This document shows, one piece after another, positions 49,821 through 59,261 of a DNA stretch of 64,000 nucleotides; positions within the stretch are counted from its first letter, which is position 1, and every line of letters starts with the position of its first letter. The DNA lies in the NCBI RefSeq assembly GCF_019645815.1, contig NZ_CP080997.1, forward strand, positions 3,662,880 through 3,726,879, written 5' to 3'. Origin of the DNA: Mycolicibacter heraklionensis. Lineage in GTDB: Bacteria > Actinomycetota > Actinomycetes > Mycobacteriales > Mycobacteriaceae. Position numbers and translations under genes: made by a program. Under the pieces are notes generated by a model that saw only the letters and a list, made by a program, of their open reading frames with translations, had not been told where the DNA came from and made no database searches.

Positions 49821-49857
49821 TCAGGCAGTATCCCATCGCGGAGCGCTACTAAACTCA

Positions 49858-50670
49858 GTGCCTGTGACGGTACCGCTGGCAACACAGGCGGCAGCGGTCG
49901 TGGCCCGGCGCACCGGCGTCGAGACGCACGACGTGGCGGTCGTGCTGGGTTCCGGGTGGGCACCCGCGGTGGCAGCCCTCGGCACCCCGACTGCGGCCCT
50001 GCCGATGGCCGACCTGCCCGGGTTCAGTGCGCCGACCGCGGCGGGCCACACCGGCGAGCTGGTGTCGATGCAGATCGGCACGCACCGGGTGCTGGTGCTG
50101 GTCGGCCGGATCCACGCCTACGAGGGCCATCAGCTCGCCGACGTCGTGCGCCCGGTACGCACGGCCGTCGCGGCCGGCGCGAACACCGTGGTGCTGACCA
50201 ACGCGGCCGGCGGCCTGCGGACCAGCTACCACGTCGGCCAACCGGTGCTGATCAGCGACCATCTGAACATGACCGGGCGCTCCCCCCTCGAAGGGGCGCG
50301 CTTCGTCGACATGGTCGACGCCTACACCCCGTCGCTGCGCGCGCTGGCCCACCAAGTCGACCCCACGCTCGCCGAGGGCGTCTACGCCGGGATGCCCGGC
50401 CCGCAGTACGAGACCCCCGCCGAAATCCGGATGCTGCGTACCCTGGGAGCCGACCTGGTGGGCATGTCGACCGTGCACGAGGCCATCGCCGCCCGGGCGG
50501 CCGGCGCCCAGGTCCTGGGCCTGTCGCTGGTGACCAACCTGGCAGCCGGGATCACCGGCGAGCCGCTCAGCCACGCCGAGGTGCTGGCCGCCGGGCGGGA
50601 ATCGGCGGCCCGCATGGGTGCGCTGCTCGCCGACGTGATCGCGCTGCTGCCTGCCCCCTCAGGTCAGTAG
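49858..50670 (+). CDS. deoD: Purine nucleoside phosphorylase
   Basis: 270 residues, trimeric PNP type. Phosphorolyses inosine and guanosine in purine salvage. Motifs are [16 protein letters not shown] (phosphate loop), [45 protein letters not shown] and [16 protein letters not shown] 49858 (MPVTVPLA) or GTG 49864 may be the start; both are close to a weak GGAG. The longer open frame to 49651 overlaps the divergent amidohydrolase. It belongs to a salvage neighbourhood with pmmB, upp and add. Its 3' end overlaps the convergent membrane glycosyltransferase by 7 nt. Confidence 0.94.
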   Translation: MPVTVPLATQAAAVVARRTGVETHDVAVVLGSGWAPAVAALGTPTAALPMADLPGFSAPTAAGHTGELVSMQIGTHRVLVLVGRIHAYEGHQLADVVRPVRTAVAAGANTVVLTNAAGGLRTSYHVGQPVLISDHLNMTGRSPLEGARFVDMVDAYTPSLRALAHQVDPTLAEGVYAGMPGPQYETPAEIRMLRTLGADLVGMSTVHEAIAARAAGAQVLGLSLVTNLAAGITGEPLSHAEVLAAGRESAARMGALLADVIALLPAPSGQ

Positions 50671-52202
50671 CTCACTCCTGAGCTGTGCCGCATGCGGGGC
50701 CACATCGCTGCCCAGCTGCCCACCGGCTGCTCGCACAGATAGATCTTCGCGGCGCTCTCCCCGTTGCGCACCCCGGCGGGAAACCTGATCGACGTCAGGT
50801 AGGTGACGTGCCGCCAATACTGGGTCAACTTCGCGACCGGGAATCGGCCGACGCACAGCACGGTGTCGGCGCTGCCGGCCGGCGGCCCCCACTGGGCGTA
50901 ACTGCTGTCGCCGCTGACCACCGGACGGTTGATGCCGGCCGCCGGCCCGAGGACTCGCAGGGCCGAGGCTTCGCCGTAATTGCTGGTGAAGATCGGTACG
51001 TCGGCGGGCAGTGGAGCGGCGGCAGTCGCCACTTGATCGACGAACTGCGGCCACCCGTAGGTCTCCATCGGAATGGGGTTGACCTTCCGCAGTGTTGTGG
51101 CGTTCGCCGGCGGCAACACCGGCAGGCAGAACACCACCGCGCCGGCGAACAGCGCGACCAGCGCAATCGCCCAGCCGCGCGGCGGCCGGTCGGGGTTCTC
51201 GCTTTCGATCCAAACCGCCCCGGCGGCGAACAACGCGACCAGCGCCGGGCCCGCGTAGTAACAGCGACCGCCGGTGACGACGCACAGCACCAACGCGACC
51301 ACCGGCACCGCCAGCATCCAGCGGTACTCGCGAGCATCATCGGACGCCAGCCACCGTGCCCCGATCACCCACAGCAGCACCAGCAGCGGGCCTGCGTACA
51401 AGAGCAGCAGCAGGGGAAGCTGGGTCAGCGATCCCGCCGGGCCGCCCATCCGCACCGACATCGCGTGGGCGAATTCCAGGTTCGGCCAGCTGTGTGCCGC
51501 GCTCCAGATCAGGTTCGGGACCGCCAATGAAATCGCGACGGAGCCGGCCAGCCATGGTCCCGGCGAGCGCAGCGCATCACGCCGGAAGATCGCCAGACCG
51601 ACCCCGATGCCGATGAGCAGCAACGCGACGGTCTGTTTGGCCTCCAGCCCGATGCCGGCCACCACGCCGGCCGGCAGCCAGGCCAACGTCGTTCCGATCC
51701 GCAGCGCCCGCGTCACCAGCACCAGCACCGCGATCCAGATCAGCTGGTCGACGACGGTGGTCCCGAAGAACATCGCGGCACCCATGAACAGCGGGCTGGC
51801 GGCCACGGCCGCCGCGGTGATCACCTGCGCCACCCGCCGACCGCCCAGTTCTGCGGCCAGCAACGCAGCCAGCACGATGCAGCCCAGGTGTATCGCGATG
51901 GCCAACAGCCGAAGCCCCAGCAGGCCGCCCAGGGCAGCCACCCGGGCCAGCAGCGGCACCAGCGGCGGGTGGTCGAAGTATCCCCAGGCCGGGTGCTGGC
52001 CGCAGATCACGTAGTAGAACTCGTCGGGGTGCCAGCCGTAGTTCATGGCGAAGGCCCCGTGGACGACGGCGGTCACGGCCATCACGATGCCTACCGGCAC
52101 GAGCGTTCGGCGACTCACCAACGAGTCGGTGGAACGACGCCCCGGCACGGCTGTCGAGCGAATCACCGGCTCTCCATCGTCAAGCAGTACAGACCCGGGC
52201 AT
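50664..52202 (-). CDS. GT39/ArnT-type membrane glycosyltransferase, copy A
   Basis: 512 residues with about 11 membrane helices and a periplasmic C-terminal domain. The first external loop carries the ArnT/PMT-type motif [24 protein letters not shown] with its acidic residues, followed by ARVAALGGL and [10 protein letters not shown]. Such enzymes use polyprenyl-phosphate sugars to modify proteins or lipids outside the membrane. It is a close tandem copy of 52255-53781; both end MRHSSGVxY. ATG 52202 is only 1 nt from a sequence shared with copy B's upstream region, so GTG 52166 may be the true start. Confidence 0.87.
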   Translation of the reverse strand: MPGSVLLDDGEPVIRSTAVPGRRSTDSLVSRRTLVPVGIVMAVTAVVHGAFAMNYGWHPDEFYYVICGQHPAWGYFDHPPLVPLLARVAALGGLLGLRLLAIAIHLGCIVLAALLAAELGGRRVAQVITAAAVAASPLFMGAAMFFGTTVVDQLIWIAVLVLVTRALRIGTTLAWLPAGVVAGIGLEAKQTVALLLIGIGVGLAIFRRDALRSPGPWLAGSVAISLAVPNLIWSAAHSWPNLEFAHAMSVRMGGPAGSLTQLPLLLLLYAGPLLVLLWVIGARWLASDDAREYRWMLAVPVVALVLCVVTGGRCYYAGPALVALFAAGAVWIESENPDRPPRGWAIALVALFAGAVVFCLPVLPPANATTLRKVNPIPMETYGWPQFVDQVATAAAPLPADVPIFTSNYGEASALRVLGPAAGINRPVVSGDSSYAQWGPPAGSADTVLCVGRFPVAKLTQYWRHVTYLTSIRFPAGVRNGESAAKIYLCEQPVGSWAAMWPRMRHSSGVSY

Positions 52203-52203
52203 G

Positions 52204-52226
52204 GTAGCAAGTAGTTGACACCTGTC
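52204..52226 (-). promoter_or_regulatory. Conserved upstream element of GT39 copy A
   Basis: Minus strand GACAGGTGTCAACTACTTGC continuing to TAC. The same block, with GACACGTGTC as a perfect palindrome, precedes copy B (53795-53817). It is either a shared operator or promoter or simply duplicated DNA. Confidence 0.4.
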
Positions 52227-52254
52227 CACTCGACGCTTGCCGCAGTCAACAGGT

Positions 52255-53781
52255 TCAGTACGGAACACCGGAGCTGTGGCGCATCCGCGGCCACATCGCG
52301 GCCCAGCTGCCCCGCGGCTGCTCACACAGGTAGATGTGGGCTCCGTGCAACCCGTTGTGCACACCACCGGGGATCTTGATCGACGCCAGATAGGTCACGT
52401 GCTCCCAGTACTGCGTGAGCTTGCGGACCGGGAATCTCCCGACACACAGCACCGTGGCTGCGTCACCGGGCGGCGGGCCCCACAGTGCGTAATTGCTGTC
52501 GCCGCTGACCACCGGACGATTGATACCCGCTGACGGCCCGAAGATTCGCAGTGCCGAGGCTTCGCCGTAGTCGCTGGCGAAGATCGGCACATCGTCGGGC
52601 AGCGACGCCGCGGCAGCCGCGACTTCGTCGACGAAAGCAGGCCAGCCGTAGGTCTCCAGCGGAATGGGATTGACCTTGCGCAGCGAATCGGCGGCCGTCA
52701 CGGGCAGCATCGGCAGGCAGAGCATGGCCGCGCCGGCGAACAGACCGACAAGCGCAACTGCCCACCCCGGCGGCAGCCGGTCGGGGTTCGCGGCTTCGAT
52801 ACGCATCGCGCCGGCGGCGAACAGCACCGCGAACACGGGGCCCACGTAGTAGCAGCGCCCACCGCTGATGATGACCAACACCACCACCGCCACCGGTACT
52901 GCCAGCGCCCAGCGGTGATCCGCCCCCGCCGGGGAGGCCAGCCAGCCGATACCGATCAACCACAGCACTATCAACAGCGGGCCGGCGTAAAGCAAGACAA
53001 GGAGGGGCATCTGGGACAGTGACCCCACCGAGCCGCCCATGCGCACGGACATGGCGTGGGCGAACGTCAGACTCGGCCAGCCATGGGCGGCGTTCCAGAT
53101 CAGGTTCGGAGCCGCCAAGACCGCCGCCACCGCGCCCGCCGCCCAGGGACCCCAGCCGCGCAGCGCATCACGCCGGAAGATCGCCAAACCGACCCCGATG
53201 CCGATCAGCAGCAACACGACGGTCTGTTTGGCCTCCAACCCGATGCCGGCCACCACGCCGGCCGGCAGCCAGGCCAACGTCGTTCCGATCCGCAGCGCCC
53301 GCGTCACCAGCACCAGCACCGCGATCCAGACCAGCTGGTCGACCACGGTGGTCCCGAAGAACATCGCGGCACCCATGAACAACGGGCTGGCCGCCACGGC
53401 GGCCGCGGTGATCACCTGCGCCACCCGCCGACCGCCGAATTCGGCCGCCAACTGCGCCGCCAGCACGATGCAGCTCAGGTGTATGGCGATGGCCAACAGC
53501 CGCAGCCCCCACAAGCCGCCCAGAGCCGCCACCCGGGCCAGCAGCGGCACCAGCGGCGGGTGGTCGAAGTATCCCCACGCCGGATGCTGACCGCAGATCA
53601 CGTAGTAGAACTCGTCGGTATGCCAGCCGTAGTGCGTGGCGACCGCCAGGTGCACGACGGCCGCGACGGCCACCACGATGCCTACCGGCATCATGTTTCG
53701 CCAGCTCACAGGCGAGGCAGCTGAAACTCTCGCCAGCAAGGACGTCGAATCGGTCACCGGCACTCCAGTCATATCGGGCAC
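52255..53781 (-). CDS. GT39/ArnT-type membrane glycosyltransferase, copy B
   Basis: 508 residues, same design as copy [25 protein letters not shown] (Thr for Pro after His), long identical stretches such as [20 protein letters not shown] and LEAKQTV, and a C-terminal domain with [25 protein letters not shown] and VVSGDSNYALWGPPPG. Divergence is concentrated in the middle and in the soluble part, so substrate preference may differ. GTG 53781 is used; ATG 53772 is possible. It is separated from copy A by 52 nt. In M. tuberculosis deoD and pmmB are direct neighbours, so the pair is an insertion or expansion in this lineage. Confidence 0.87.
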   Translation of the reverse strand: MPDMTGVPVTDSTSLLARVSAASPVSWRNMMPVGIVVAVAAVVHLAVATHYGWHTDEFYYVICGQHPAWGYFDHPPLVPLLARVAALGGLWGLRLLAIAIHLSCIVLAAQLAAEFGGRRVAQVITAAAVAASPLFMGAAMFFGTTVVDQLVWIAVLVLVTRALRIGTTLAWLPAGVVAGIGLEAKQTVVLLLIGIGVGLAIFRRDALRGWGPWAAGAVAAVLAAPNLIWNAAHGWPSLTFAHAMSVRMGGSVGSLSQMPLLVLLYAGPLLIVLWLIGIGWLASPAGADHRWALAVPVAVVVLVIISGGRCYYVGPVFAVLFAAGAMRIEAANPDRLPPGWAVALVGLFAGAAMLCLPMLPVTAADSLRKVNPIPLETYGWPAFVDEVAAAAASLPDDVPIFASDYGEASALRIFGPSAGINRPVVSGDSNYALWGPPPGDAATVLCVGRFPVRKLTQYWEHVTYLASIKIPGGVHNGLHGAHIYLCEQPRGSWAAMWPRMRHSSGVPY

Positions 53782-53794
53782 AAACCGGGGCAGC

Positions 53795-53817
53795 GTAGCA
53801 AGTAGTTGACACGTGTC
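53795..53817 (-). promoter_or_regulatory. Conserved upstream element of GT39 copy B
   Basis: Minus strand GACACGTGTCAACTACTTGC continuing to TAC, 14 nt before GTG 53781. The first ten bases are a perfect palindrome. Shared with copy A, but at a different distance from the start. Confidence 0.4.
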
Positions 53818-53843
53818 GACTAGCCGCTTGCCACAATTGACAG

Positions 53844-55454
53844 GTGACTCCCAAGGAATGGATCGCCCACGATCCCGACCCGGTGACCGCCGCGGAGCTC
53901 GCAGCGTGCAGCCCCGATGAGTTGGCCGCCCGGTTCGCGGCGCCGCTGCGGTTCGGCACCGCCGGGCTGCGCGGTCCGGTGCGGGGTGGGCCGGACGCGA
54001 TGAACCTCGCCGTGGTGCTGCGCGCCAGCTGGGCGGTGGCGCGGGTGCTCGCCGCTCATCACCGAATGGGTTCGACGGTGGTGGTCGGCGGTGACGCGCG
54101 TCACGGCTCGGCGCAATTCAGCATCGCGACGGCCGAAGTGCTTGCTGGCGCGGGATTCTCGGTGTTGCTTCTGCCTGAGCCGTGCCCGACGCCGGTGGTG
54201 GCGTTCGCGGTGCGCAACACCGGCGCGGCAGCCGGCATCCAAATCACCGCCTCGCACAACCCGGCGACCGACAACGGCTACAAGGTGTACTTCGACGGCG
54301 GCGTGCAGATCGTCTCGCCGACCGACACCGAGATCGAGGCAGCAATGGCCGCCGCTCCCCCGGCCGACACGATTGCCCGGCGTCCTGTCACACCGGCCGG
54401 AGATGAGCTCATCGCGCGCTACATCGGGCGGGCCGCTGCGGTGCGGCGGCACGGCGGTCGGGTTCGGGTGGCGCTGACACCGCTGCACGGCGTGGGCGGC
54501 AAGGTTGCGGTCGAGGTACTGCGCGCCGCCGGATTGGCCGATATCCACACGGTGAAAACCCAATTCGACCCCGATCCCGATTTTCCCACGGTGACCTTTC
54601 CCAACCCGGAAGAGCCCGGCGCCACCGACGCTCTGCTGGAGCTGGCCGCCGAGGTCGACGCCGACGTCGCGATCGCCCTCGACCCCGATGCCGACCGATG
54701 CGCGGTCGGCATCGTCGGCCCGGACGGTTGGCGGATGCTGACCGGAAACGAAACCGGTTGGCTGTTGGGCGATTACCTGCTGTCGCGGCTACCCGCCGGC
54801 CGAGCAGCCGGCGCTGTGGTGGCCAGTAGCGTGGTGTCGTCGCGGATGCTGGTACGCATCGCGCAGCGCTACGGCGCCCACCATGTGGAGACGCTGACCG
54901 GGTTCAAATGGCTGGCGCGAGCCGATGACGGCCTGCCCGGTGCCACCCTGGTTTTCGCCTACGAGGAGGCAATCGGCTACTGCGTCGACCCGGATGCGGT
55001 GCGCGACAAAGACGGCATCAGCGCCGCGGTGCTGGTCGGTGATCTGATTGCGGCACTGCGGGATCGGGGCAGCTCCATTCCCGAAGCGCTCGACGAACTG
55101 GCCCGTCGGCACGGTGTGCACGTCACCGACGCAGTGTCGCGCCGGGTCGCCAGCCCCGCCGAGGCGGCCGCGGTGATGGCCCGGCTGCGCACCGATCCGC
55201 CCGAGATGCTGGCCGGATTCGCCGTCACCGCAAGCGATCTGCTGCACCGCAGCGGCCCTGTCACCGACGCGCTGGAGTTCACCGGCGAGCATGACGGCAA
55301 CTCGGTACGGGTGGTGGTGCGACCATCGGGCACCGAGCCGAAGCTCAAGTGCTATCTCGAGGTCGCCCGGCCGCCGTCGGATGACCTTGCCGCGGGCCGC
55401 GCCGAGGCGCAGCGGGTCTGTGCGGCCGTCGCCGACGCGGTCCGCTCCTGGTAG
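53844..55454 (+). CDS. pmmB: Phosphomannomutase/phosphoglucomutase PmmB
   Basis: 536 residues of the alpha-D-phosphohexomutase family; interconverts sugar 1- and 6-phosphates. It has LRFGTAGLRGPVRGGPDAMN, the phosphoserine loop in IQITASHNPATDNGYK, the metal-binding ALDPDADRCAVG, FAYEEAIGYCVDPDAV, and the phosphate-contact RPSGTEPKLKCYLEV. GTG 53844 gives MTPKEWIAHDPDP, the family N-terminus. It is divergent from GT39 copy B; its 3' end is followed by an inverted repeat and the convergent upp gene. Confidence 0.95.
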   Translation: MTPKEWIAHDPDPVTAAELAACSPDELAARFAAPLRFGTAGLRGPVRGGPDAMNLAVVLRASWAVARVLAAHHRMGSTVVVGGDARHGSAQFSIATAEVLAGAGFSVLLLPEPCPTPVVAFAVRNTGAAAGIQITASHNPATDNGYKVYFDGGVQIVSPTDTEIEAAMAAAPPADTIARRPVTPAGDELIARYIGRAAAVRRHGGRVRVALTPLHGVGGKVAVEVLRAAGLADIHTVKTQFDPDPDFPTVTFPNPEEPGATDALLELAAEVDADVAIALDPDADRCAVGIVGPDGWRMLTGNETGWLLGDYLLSRLPAGRAAGAVVASSVVSSRMLVRIAQRYGAHHVETLTGFKWLARADDGLPGATLVFAYEEAIGYCVDPDAVRDKDGISAAVLVGDLIAALRDRGSSIPEALDELARRHGVHVTDAVSRRVASPAEAAAVMARLRTDPPEMLAGFAVTASDLLHRSGPVTDALEFTGEHDGNSVRVVVRPSGTEPKLKCYLEVARPPSDDLAAGRAEAQRVCAAVADAVRSW

Positions 55455-55529
55455 CGCCTCATTCACCCCACTTGTCACCAGCCGCCGCGCCCGGCTCACC
55501 TGCCACCAGCCCGACGGGGTGTGATGTTC

Positions 55530-55606
55530 GCCCGCCTTTGAGCGACAACGGATGCCGGGAGGGCTGACTCCACCAACGCAACAACGGTTGTCGCTCAAAG
55601 GTGGGC
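55530..55606. repeat. Long inverted repeat between pmmB and upp
   Basis: Left arm GCCCGCCTTTGAGCGACAAC... (55530-55551) and right arm ending ...GTCGCTCAAAGGTGGGC (55585-55606) pair over about 20 of 22 positions around a 33-nt loop. It lies between convergent genes and may be a bidirectional terminator, but the large loop and conserved arms also fit a mobile palindromic repeat. Confidence 0.65.
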
Positions 55607-55653
55607 AACAACCGCATACCCGCCCGCCGGTTACTGGTGTGACGGTGGGGATC

Positions 55654-56277
55654 TCAGCGCGGCCCGAACTGGCGGTCGCCGGCATCGCCGAGGCCCGGAA
55701 CGATGTAGGCGTTCTGGTTCAGCCCGTCGTCAACGGTGGCGGTGAACAGCCGCACCCCCGGTGCCGCTTCCGCCAGCGCCGCAACGCCTTCCGGCGCCGC
55801 CACCACGCACAGCACGGTGATGTCGGTTGCGCCGCGATCGAGCAGTAGCCCCAGGGTGTGCACCAGCGAGCCGCCGGTGGCCAGCATCGGGTCGAGGACC
55901 ATGACCGGTGTCGCGCTCAGGTCCGCCGGCAGCGATGCCAGATACGGAACCGGCTGGTGGGTGGCCTCGTCACGCGCCACGCCGACGAAACCGACGTCGG
56001 CTTCGGGAATCAGGGCATGCGCCGCGTCCACCATGCCCAGCCCGGCACGCAGCACCGGCACCAGCAGCGGCGGCCGCGCCAGCCGCACCCCGACGGTGCC
56101 GGTCAGCGGGGTGCGCACGTCGATGTCCTCGCGGGGCGCGTCGCGGGTGGCCTCGTAGACCAGCATCCAGGTCAGCTCCCGCAGTGCCGACCGGAACGCC
56201 GCGTTGTCGCTGCGCTCGTCGCGCAGTGCGGTCAACCGCGCCGCGGCCAACGGGTGGTCGACGACGCACACATCCAC
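55654..56277 (-). CDS. upp: Uracil phosphoribosyltransferase
   Basis: 207 residues. Forms UMP from uracil and PRPP in pyrimidine salvage. It has [46 protein letters not shown], the PRPP loop [18 protein letters not shown] and the uracil-binding end [20 protein letters not shown] 56277 aligns with the start of M. tuberculosis Upp; an in-frame ATG at 56298 overlaps the stop of the upstream PE-PPE gene (ATGA) and could be used for coupling. Confidence 0.95.
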   Translation of the reverse strand: MDVCVVDHPLAAARLTALRDERSDNAAFRSALRELTWMLVYEATRDAPREDIDVRTPLTGTVGVRLARPPLLVPVLRAGLGMVDAAHALIPEADVGFVGVARDEATHQPVPYLASLPADLSATPVMVLDPMLATGGSLVHTLGLLLDRGATDITVLCVVAAPEGVAALAEAAPGVRLFTATVDDGLNQNAYIVPGLGDAGDRQFGPR

Positions 56278-56294
56278 GCCTGGGACCCTACGGG

Positions 56295-57677
56295 TCATGC
56301 GCCGAGGAAGTTGAGGATCTCGAAGACCACCGCGCCCATCTCCAGCATCGGCGCAAGCGAGATCAACGGCTCGCCGTTGAAGACGGCGTCGGGGCCCAGC
56401 CAATCGGCGACGTTCAGCGACACCGCCAGCTCGTTCCACGCGTTGAGCAGATAGGCGTCCACGGCATTGGTGACGTGGTAGCCGGTCAGCAGCGCATCGA
56501 CGAACGAATCCGACAGCGGCGACTGCCCGGCGAAACCCAACACGTCGTTGATCGGATCGACGAAGCTGTGCACCCCGGCGTACTGCAGGCCGGCCAGCAT
56601 CTGCAGCGGGTCCATCCGCAACAGGAAGCCGGCTACGTCGGAGCCGTCGGCCAGATGCCCGCCGGCGGTGACGGCCCAGGGCCCGACGGCGTCTGTGCCG
56701 TTGACGCCCACGAACGGGTCGCCCGGATTTCCGTAGCCCCAGTCGATGACCAGTTTCAGCATCGGCGCCAGCGCGTCCGCGATCACCTTGCCGACATCCC
56801 CGAGCTGGTAGAGCGGCCACAGGATCGGCAGCTGCTGGGGAATCAGGTAGAAGTCGGTATCCCCGACCCTGCCGAGATCGATGGTGTCGGCCAGGTTGTC
56901 GAAGTCGATGTAAGAGAAATGCACTGTCGCCGTGCCGATCAGCGCGTTGACCATGGCCAGCAGGTTGGCCGGGTCCTGCGGGAAGTTGGCCAGGCCGTCG
57001 TACTCACCGGTGTAGATGTCGGTGTCGAACCCGCTCGTCGGGGTCGGTCCGATGCTCAACGGGATGCCCAGAAAGGGCAGATGCACCGGCTGGTCGCCCA
57101 ACAGCGGATACGCCGGGAACCGGGTCAGGACGCCGCCGAGCGGGTTGCTGGGATTGCCGATCAGCACGAAGTTCAGGTTGTCCGTGTCGTAGCCGCCGCC
57201 CGGCGGGTTGGCCAGCAGGTTGATCATCTCCTGGGTGGAGATAGTGGCGCTCTGTGAGTAGCCGAACACCGTGACGTCCGAGCCGGCGGCCAGCTGGGGC
57301 GCCAACGCGGCGCGCAGGATCTCCACGCCGCGCGCCACCGACTCGGCGAAGGTCAGATACGGATTCGGCGGCGGCAGGCACACCAGCGGGCAGAACTGCT
57401 CGGGGGTGACCAGTCCTTCGAACTGGTACCCGGGGAAGGTCGGCTGCCCCGGGAACCACGGCGAGGCCGGCTGCAGGAACAGGTCCAACACCGCGTCCAG
57501 GTAGCCGCCGACCGTGGGGTCGGGAATGCTGGTCGGCCCCATGATCCAGCCCTCGTTGGCCAGCAGCGTGACGTCATGCCGGTCCTGGGCGCCGAGCCTC
57601 GCCACGCCCAGCCCCGAACCCGCCACCAGCACGGCCGCCGCGAGCAGCACCGCCCCGGGCGGGCGCCGGCGAAGCAT
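56295..57677 (-). CDS. Secreted PE-PPE-domain hydrolase 1
   Basis: 460 residues. An N-terminal signal or anchor ([20 protein letters not shown]) is followed by a PE-PPE domain (PF08237 type), a serine hydrolase fold usually attached to PE or PPE proteins but here free-standing. The nucleophile elbow is [20 protein letters not shown]; further markers are [33 protein letters not shown] and the C-terminal [28 protein letters not shown]. Likely acts on lipids or esters in the envelope. It begins 3 nt after the stop of hydrolase 2 and is followed by upp with a possible ATGA overlap. Confidence 0.85.
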   Translation of the reverse strand: MLRRRPPGAVLLAAAVLVAGSGLGVARLGAQDRHDVTLLANEGWIMGPTSIPDPTVGGYLDAVLDLFLQPASPWFPGQPTFPGYQFEGLVTPEQFCPLVCLPPPNPYLTFAESVARGVEILRAALAPQLAAGSDVTVFGYSQSATISTQEMINLLANPPGGGYDTDNLNFVLIGNPSNPLGGVLTRFPAYPLLGDQPVHLPFLGIPLSIGPTPTSGFDTDIYTGEYDGLANFPQDPANLLAMVNALIGTATVHFSYIDFDNLADTIDLGRVGDTDFYLIPQQLPILWPLYQLGDVGKVIADALAPMLKLVIDWGYGNPGDPFVGVNGTDAVGPWAVTAGGHLADGSDVAGFLLRMDPLQMLAGLQYAGVHSFVDPINDVLGFAGQSPLSDSFVDALLTGYHVTNAVDAYLLNAWNELAVSLNVADWLGPDAVFNGEPLISLAPMLEMGAVVFEILNFLGA

Positions 57678-57680
57678 GGG

Positions 57681-59096
57681 TCAGGCGTCGAGAAGGTTGA
57701 CCAGGCTGAAGCCAACCCCGAGCAGGTCCAGCAGCGGCTGCGCGGAGATCAACGGCGCACCGTTGAAGATGGCGTCGGGCCCGAGCACGTCAACCACGTT
57801 CCACTGGGTGGCCAGGTCCTGCCATCCGGTGAGCAGCGCCTGGTCCAGGCCGAGCGTCAGGTTGTAGCCCGACAGCAGCGTCTCGACGACCGAGTCCGAC
57901 AGCGGGCCCTGCCCGGCGAAGTCCAGCAGGTTATTGATGGTGTTGGTCAGGCTCTGCACGCCCGCGTACTGCAGTCCGGCCAGCATCTGCAGCGGGTCCA
58001 TCCGCAGCAGGAACCCGGCGACACCGGTGTCCTCGGACAACTGGCCGGTCGCGGTGACCGCCCAGGCCCCGGCCGCGCCGATCGGGTCGACACCGTTCAC
58101 GGTGATTCCGGCGTCCGGGGCACCGGGGTTGCCGTAGGACCAGTCGATGACCGTCTTGAGGATGGGCGCCAGCGCGTCAGCGGCGAACTTGCCGATGTCG
58201 CCGAGCCCGTAGAGGGGTCCGAGGATCGGCAGCTGCTCGGGCAGCATGTAGTAGTTGGTGTTGCCGATCGTGCCCAGGTCGATGGCGTTGGCGAGGTTGT
58301 CGGTGAAGTAGGCGTTGTGCACCGCCCCGATCCCCATCACCGCGTTGATCACGGCCAGCAGGTTGGTGGGGTCCTGCGGGAAGATGGCCCAGCCGTCGTA
58401 TTCGGTGCTGTAGACGTCGGTCGCGAACGGAAGGGTCGGGGTCGGGTCGATGCCCAGCGGGATGTTCAGGAACGGAATGTGCTGCATGTTTCCGTCGAAC
58501 CCGTCCGGGAAGCTCAGCCGGGTCAACATGCCGCTGATGGGGTTGTTGGGGGCACCGATCAGCACGAAGTGCAGGTTGTCCGGGTCGTAGTCGCCGCCCG
58601 GCGCGTTAGCGAGCAGGTTGTGCATCGCCAGGGTGGCGATGACGGAGCTCTGCGAGTAGCCGAACACCGTGACTTCGTCACCGGCCTCCAGCTGGGGGCG
58701 GATCGCACCCTCGAGGTTGGCCACGCCCTGCGCCAGCGAGTCCCCGAAGTTCAGCTGTGGGATGGGCAGCGGTTGGCAGACGATCGGGCAGAACTGTTCG
58801 GGGGTGGTCAGGCCGTTCAGCGCGTAGCCGGCGTACGTCGTCTGCCCGGCGAACCATGGGGTTACGGGCTGGAGGTAGAAGTCGCGCACCACGTCCATGT
58901 AGCTGCCGATCGTGGGGTCGGCCTGGCCGGTGCCGGTCATGATCCAGGCTTCGCCGGCCAGCAGCGCGACGTCGGCGATCATCTTCTCCAGCCGCGACGC
59001 CAGCGCCGGAGTCATCAGCGACGACATGCCCAGGAGGACGGCGCACAGCATGGCCAGCAAGGTGGCCCCCAGCGGATGCACTCGCCTAACCGTCAT
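57681..59096 (-). CDS. Secreted PE-PPE-domain hydrolase 2
   Basis: 471 residues, paralogue of hydrolases 1 and 3. Signal segment LGATLLAMLCAVLLGMSSLM, then ALLAGEAWIMTGTGQADPTIGSYM, the conserved cysteine pair in EQFCPIVCQPLP, nucleophile [52 protein letters not shown] and [21 protein letters not shown] 59096 follows GGGAGG. The upstream gap (59097-59261) contains an AT-rich stretch with TAATAGATTAAT that probably holds the promoter for copies 2 and 1. Three related enzymes in a row suggest substrate diversification or dosage. Confidence 0.87.
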   Translation of the reverse strand: MTVRRVHPLGATLLAMLCAVLLGMSSLMTPALASRLEKMIADVALLAGEAWIMTGTGQADPTIGSYMDVVRDFYLQPVTPWFAGQTTYAGYALNGLTTPEQFCPIVCQPLPIPQLNFGDSLAQGVANLEGAIRPQLEAGDEVTVFGYSQSSVIATLAMHNLLANAPGGDYDPDNLHFVLIGAPNNPISGMLTRLSFPDGFDGNMQHIPFLNIPLGIDPTPTLPFATDVYSTEYDGWAIFPQDPTNLLAVINAVMGIGAVHNAYFTDNLANAIDLGTIGNTNYYMLPEQLPILGPLYGLGDIGKFAADALAPILKTVIDWSYGNPGAPDAGITVNGVDPIGAAGAWAVTATGQLSEDTGVAGFLLRMDPLQMLAGLQYAGVQSLTNTINNLLDFAGQGPLSDSVVETLLSGYNLTLGLDQALLTGWQDLATQWNVVDVLGPDAIFNGAPLISAQPLLDLLGVGFSLVNLLDA

Positions 59097-59261
59097 CGCA
59101 GACCTCCCAGGTCGCCTCGAATACGTCATCGGTGATCTTGTGCTTCCACCTGCCAAGAGCACATTAATCTATTAGGTGGAATTAAGCATTGACCTTCTTT
59201 GAGAAAACGCGTGTTGTCAAATCGGCGAGAATCCGCCCGGAGTTTGCTGACCCGCGCCGGT

